From Candidatus Saccharimonadota bacterium (GTDB lineage: Bacteria; Patescibacteriota; Saccharimonadia; Saccharimonadales; Saccharimonadaceae): a stretch of DNA of 64,000 bases. The position numbers and the translations under genes were made by a program. Where the stretch lies: positions 1-64,000 of the forward strand of contig VGLK01000001.1 of assembly GCA_016866755.1 (NCBI GenBank). Direction: 5' to 3'. Position 1 is the stretch's first letter. Each line of letters starts with the position of its first letter. This document shows positions 61,122 to 64,000 of this stretch, piece after piece. The notes below the pieces were generated by a model that searched no databases, was not told where the DNA came from, and worked only from the letters and a program-made list of their open reading frames with translations.

Positions 61122-62620
61122 CAAAAACTCCTCTCGGGATTATAATCGAGCCCGTTCGTCTGGGCGTAGCGCTGCAAATCCTCGGTATTGAATACATCGG
61201 GACGGTTGAGTATGCGCTCGGTTGCCGCATTGCTCTTGATGACCTCGAAATCCATTGGCGTCGCCATGATTTTAACGAAACTCACCGGCTCGCTCTCGCC
61301 AAGCTTAATGGCGAAAACGTGCGGCGGGAGCTTTGCGATCATGCTCAACTCCGTTTCCGAAAAGTCGTAGCGCGCCTTCAGGTCGCTCAATACCTCGGGG
61401 TCGTTACCCTGACTGCCAATAAAGACAAAGCCAAGGTTGTTGATGATGGTGTTACCAAGGTTATAGAGATGACTACCCACCGCGCCCGGCCGAATACTTG
61501 CCAGACGGTGGGTGGCCGAGAGGTTCATGGTGTGAACCCCACGGGCAATCTCGCTGAAGTAGGAGTGGCTCTCGGCGTAGACACGGTTGGTCATGGCCTT
61601 GTGCTTCTCGTCGTCCAGCTCGATGTGCGGCAACAAATCAACGCGGTTCGTCTCGATGGCCGACATTTTGACGCGGGTGTCGATGATCCGCATCAGTGTC
61701 TCAGCCTCGGGAAGAATTCCACGCCAATCTTTGGTAATAACTCGCTGCGTCAACATCTCATAGAGCGAGTGCCGATCGCCGAACATGCCACCGTAGGCTC
61801 CATACAGAACGCGACCAAGCATGGCCGCAACCTGATCGCCAGCCGCCTGGATATCCTGCACGTTGTAATTGTCAGGAGTTTCCACGAGGTTAGTGATCTG
61901 ATTCTTCAGGCCGGATGAACGCCCCTCAAGCACCTTAGCGCGCGAACTGAGCTGGCGGCCCAGATCGTTGTCAAGGCGATTGTGGTATCCGCGAATGAGG
62001 TCATCGGGCAGACTGCGAAGTAACTTGTGGAACGTGTGCGGTGTCCAGAAGACTTCTTCCAGTTGCAGCATCATGTACATTGCGATGCGTAGCGCTGTGC
62101 CGTGGTGACCACGCAGCGACTCGGAGTCGTTGCCGAATTCACACAGCGTTTGCGCCATTTCTACCATGCCGATGGCATGTACACGGTCATCGTCACCTAT
62201 GAACAACCGCTTCTCGAGCGGATTGACCTGCATGCGTGCCATCTCGAAAACGGTACTGTGCATGACTCGCGACAGCGCGCCATATTCGCTTTCCGCCCCT
62301 TCGGGCTTGTAGTCATTAGTGGCAACTCGTGCAGACTCGTAGCCTGCCGACAACAGCATCAGTCGCAGAGCTACCATTTTCATGGTAGCCGACTTGCCGG
62401 CGTCTTTGTGGCCGAGCACCAAACCGAAGGTGGAATGAATAATCCCCATCTCCTTAAGGAGCCACGGATCGAAGAAGAACGGCCGCCGCGAAAAGATATC
62501 CACGCCGAGTGGTATACCGCCAAAACGAGTTCGCGCCGGTACATGGAACGGGTGTCCCATAACCATGTCACGGGTAGTGTTGGCGAACACCGAAGCATTG
62601 ATGGGGGTAGTGATACCCAT
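61121..62620 (-). CDS. VirB4-family T4SS ATPase, C-terminal half
   Basis: The 499-residue ATPase carries Walker A GHKDAGKS (residues 70-77) and RecA-like features (ELDDEKHKAM as a candidate Walker B region, FIGSQGNDPEVL toward the C-terminus), preceded by the VirB4-like GIPLGVDIFSRRPFFFDP. VirB4 powers pilus assembly and substrate transfer. The usual N-terminal domain is encoded separately just upstream. ATG 62620 with AAGGTG is preferred over GTG 62629. Confidence 0.85.
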   Translation of the reverse strand: MGITTPINASVFANTTRDMVMGHPFHVPARTRFGGIPLGVDIFSRRPFFFDPWLLKEMGIIHSTFGLVLGHKDAGKSATMKMVALRLMLLSAGYESARVATNDYKPEGAESEYGALSRVMHSTVFEMARMQVNPLEKRLFIGDDDRVHAIGMVEMAQTLCEFGNDSESLRGHHGTALRIAMYMMLQLEEVFWTPHTFHKLLRSLPDDLIRGYHNRLDNDLGRQLSSRAKVLEGRSSGLKNQITNLVETPDNYNVQDIQAAGDQVAAMLGRVLYGAYGGMFGDRHSLYEMLTQRVITKDWRGILPEAETLMRIIDTRVKMSAIETNRVDLLPHIELDDEKHKAMTNRVYAESHSYFSEIARGVHTMNLSATHRLASIRPGAVGSHLYNLGNTIINNLGFVFIGSQGNDPEVLSDLKARYDFSETELSMIAKLPPHVFAIKLGESEPVSFVKIMATPMDFEVIKSNAATERILNRPDVFNTEDLQRYAQTNGLDYNPERSF

Positions 62621-62629
62621 GGTTCTCAC

Positions 62630-62828
62630 CTTGCTTTCATTTATGATAACGGATGTTAAATTGCAGGGTGCGGATACGCCGCATAGTAGGGCGTTTATCT
62701 ACGACACCCCAGATAAAACTACAGGTATAATAGGTTTAGCTGGAATGTAGTGTGCTTTTCTCTCTGGGTGCGTAGCCGTACGGCCTTGCACCCAGAGAGA
62801 GTTAGCATCACCTCCTATCTCAACAATT
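62630..62828 (-). promoter_or_regulatory. Hairpin-containing gap inside the split virB4 region
   Basis: A 12-bp stem CTCTCTGGGTGC (62760-62771) with its complement (62788-62799) lies between the two VirB4 half genes, followed on the minus strand by an AT-rich stretch with a possible -10 (TATTAT) before the C-terminal gene. It may partially terminate and restart transcription, setting different levels of the two halves. Confidence 0.5.
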
Positions 62829-64000
62829 CTAGAGACGATTGATACCGAGACAACCCGAAATTGCTGCAGCAATTTGACGGCTCCCTCCCGTGATGACTTC
62901 GGCATGAAAGCCGGCGCCAATAAGGGAGGCTCGAAGCTGCTTGCGCTGCCGGAGCAGGATACTCTCAGCTTCGGTGATATCGCCCCGTAGCGGGACGACG
63001 ACCGTGTGCAGTTGATTGTAGTGCTGGCCGATCGTTTGTCGTGAGACGAGATCGGTTCGCTCTGCAAGGTCTCGTTCGCGTCGCTGGCGCTTCGGGTTGT
63101 GAACGCGAGCACTGCCGTAAAACGCATCGTTGAAGTTCGCCATCATTCCTTGGGCAAACAGCAACTGGTGTGTTTCGGCGTTGCCAGACACCGCTTGACC
63201 AACCATGGCTTGACGTGTCCATACGCCGGGCTTAGGAAGATCGTGCAGTAGCCGGTAGTGCTCTGCGCTAACTGTCTCCGGTAGCTGGACAATTCGCATC
63301 ACGGAGATCAGGTTGTTGTCGAGCTGCACGTAGTGGTGCTCGGTGTTAACCTTGATGATTCGCTCTGGCCACGTTTTGAGCGCGGCGTCTAATCCATCGG
63401 CACCTGTTTCCTTCCAGATGGCATCAAGTTCCTCGTTGGAGCGAGGAATGATACCTTCGGCCTGTCTGGTGTAGTAATCTTGAATGCCAGCGACATCCCA
63501 GCCAGTGCGACACACTGTTGAATGCTCTGCCAGGCTGAGACTGCGAACGTTGCGCATGTCGAGCGTGCCACTGGAAGAAAGTTCTTCTACCAGCGTGCGT
63601 CCCAGTTCGGCAATCGGCAGCTCATGTAGCTGCTTGTCGCTGAGTTGACCATTTATCGCCCGCCGCCAGGCGGAGGAGCGTTTGATGGTGAGGATGATGA
63701 GGTACCACGGTGAAGCGGCACCAGCATTGTCCAGCATGGGTTGCAATTGCTCGGCGTATCTAGCCAACCACTTGGCCCGTTCGTAGCTTTCCGCCGATCC
63801 AACGAAAAGATCGGGGTGAAGCACGATTGGGTCGATATTTTTCCGCAAGTAGCCGTTCAGTTCCGCCAGATTGTTTGGTCCGGTGACACGAATAAGCGAC
63901 AGGCCTACGGAAAGGTTGGTCGTCTGAGCGATGATCCGGTCAAGGATTTCACCCAGCGTGTTAACGACGTCGTGCTGGCTTGCTCCCTTGTTGAAGAACG
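62829..64000 (-). CDS. VirB4 N-terminal-domain-like protein (partial, 5' end off window)
   Basis: The frame is open to the right edge, beyond the TTG at 63848. Visible residues include ILDRIIAQTTNLSVGLSL, RKNIDPIVLHPDLFVGSAE, VNTEHHYVQLDNNLISV and a C-terminal THQLLFAQGMMANF...GDITEAESILLRQRK. This resembles the CagE/TrbE/VirB N-terminal domain that precedes the ATPase core. It ends at 62829 without a Walker A motif, so VirB4 is split into two polypeptides here. Codons are more GC-rich than in the core. Confidence 0.75.
   Translation of the reverse strand, partial: FFNKGASQHDVVNTLGEILDRIIAQTTNLSVGLSLIRVTGPNNLAELNGYLRKNIDPIVLHPDLFVGSAESYERAKWLARYAEQLQPMLDNAGAASPWYLIILTIKRSSAWRRAINGQLSDKQLHELPIAELGRTLVEELSSSGTLDMRNVRSLSLAEHSTVCRTGWDVAGIQDYYTRQAEGIIPRSNEELDAIWKETGADGLDAALKTWPERIIKVNTEHHYVQLDNNLISVMRIVQLPETVSAEHYRLLHDLPKPGVWTRQAMVGQAVSGNAETHQLLFAQGMMANFNDAFYGSARVHNPKRQRRERDLAERTDLVSRQTIGQHYNQLHTVVVPLRGDITEAESILLRQRKQLRASLIGAGFHAEVITGGSRQIAAAISGCLGINRL

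Noticed and set aside
1-64000. CRISPR arrays, rRNA genes or additional tRNA genes
   Set aside because: No regularly spaced repeats and no rRNA-like stretches were seen. Only one clear cloverleaf (tRNA-Glu) was found, and no other CCA-ended tRNA structure by eye.
1-64000. UGA recoding as in Gracilibacteria/Absconditabacteria
   Set aside because: TGA serves as an ordinary stop at many well-defined gene ends and does not interrupt conserved domains.

Overview
The window looks like a chromosome piece from a Patescibacteria/CPR bacterium, most likely a Saccharibacteria (TM7) relative. Signs are the standard genetic code (TGA is used as a normal stop throughout), compact gene packing, an AlaRS lacking its C-terminal domain, a single-membrane cell-wall enzyme set (MltG, LysM-CHAP, Rpf, LPxTG-anchored GH16) and a VirB-type secretion locus. 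Lineage is inferred from gene content only.

Layout. 1-2.1 kb: the end of a very GC-rich, membrane-anchored Lys/Pro/Glu-repeat protein (off the left edge) and a small unknown gene with a consensus promoter. 2.19 kb: tRNA-Glu(UUC). 2.2 to about 20.4 kb: an accessory region, probably an integrated element. A large serine recombinase ends inside the tRNA gene, followed by a replication-relaxation-like protein, a CmtR-CadD cadmium module, a copper-type module (His-rich exported proteins, CsoR-like regulator, CopB-type ATPase, CHAP hydrolase, DUF305 protein), a three-gene FMN electron-transfer operon (FMN-binding protein, ApbE, NqrB/RnfD-FNR fusion), VirB2-like remnants, and a membrane-tethered Mrr-like nuclease. 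20.5-21 kb: another extreme-GC3 membrane-anchored gene.

21-59 kb: core chromosome. It holds GH5 beta-1,3-glucanase, pyk-pgk-tpiA, a UvrD helicase, the group rpf-ksgA-pgeF-like-metG-tatD, a cysteine desulfurase, mnmA, LPQTG-anchored GH16 glucanase, alaS, a PilM/FtsA-like ATPase with a membrane partner, ruvX, mltG, a LysM-CHAP hydrolase, obgE, exonuclease I, uvrA, DedA, ribosomal protein bL25, a putative PD-(D/E)xK nuclease, an ABC exporter and TrhO. 59.3-64 kb: a leftward, more GC-rich type IV secretion operon with a split VirB4 and a transglycosylase/M23 protein, running off the right edge.

Three themes stand out. (1) About fifteen first-of-transcript genes have an (often extended) -10 box ending 6-10 nt before the start codon, implying leaderless mRNAs, while Shine-Dalgarno sites appear mainly at downstream genes and on a few long leaders. 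(2) The accessory region pairs metal resistance with a compact NAD(P)H-to-FMN electron-export module, unexpected in a presumed fermentative episymbiont. (3) The surface and secretion genes differ strongly from the core genes in third-position GC.
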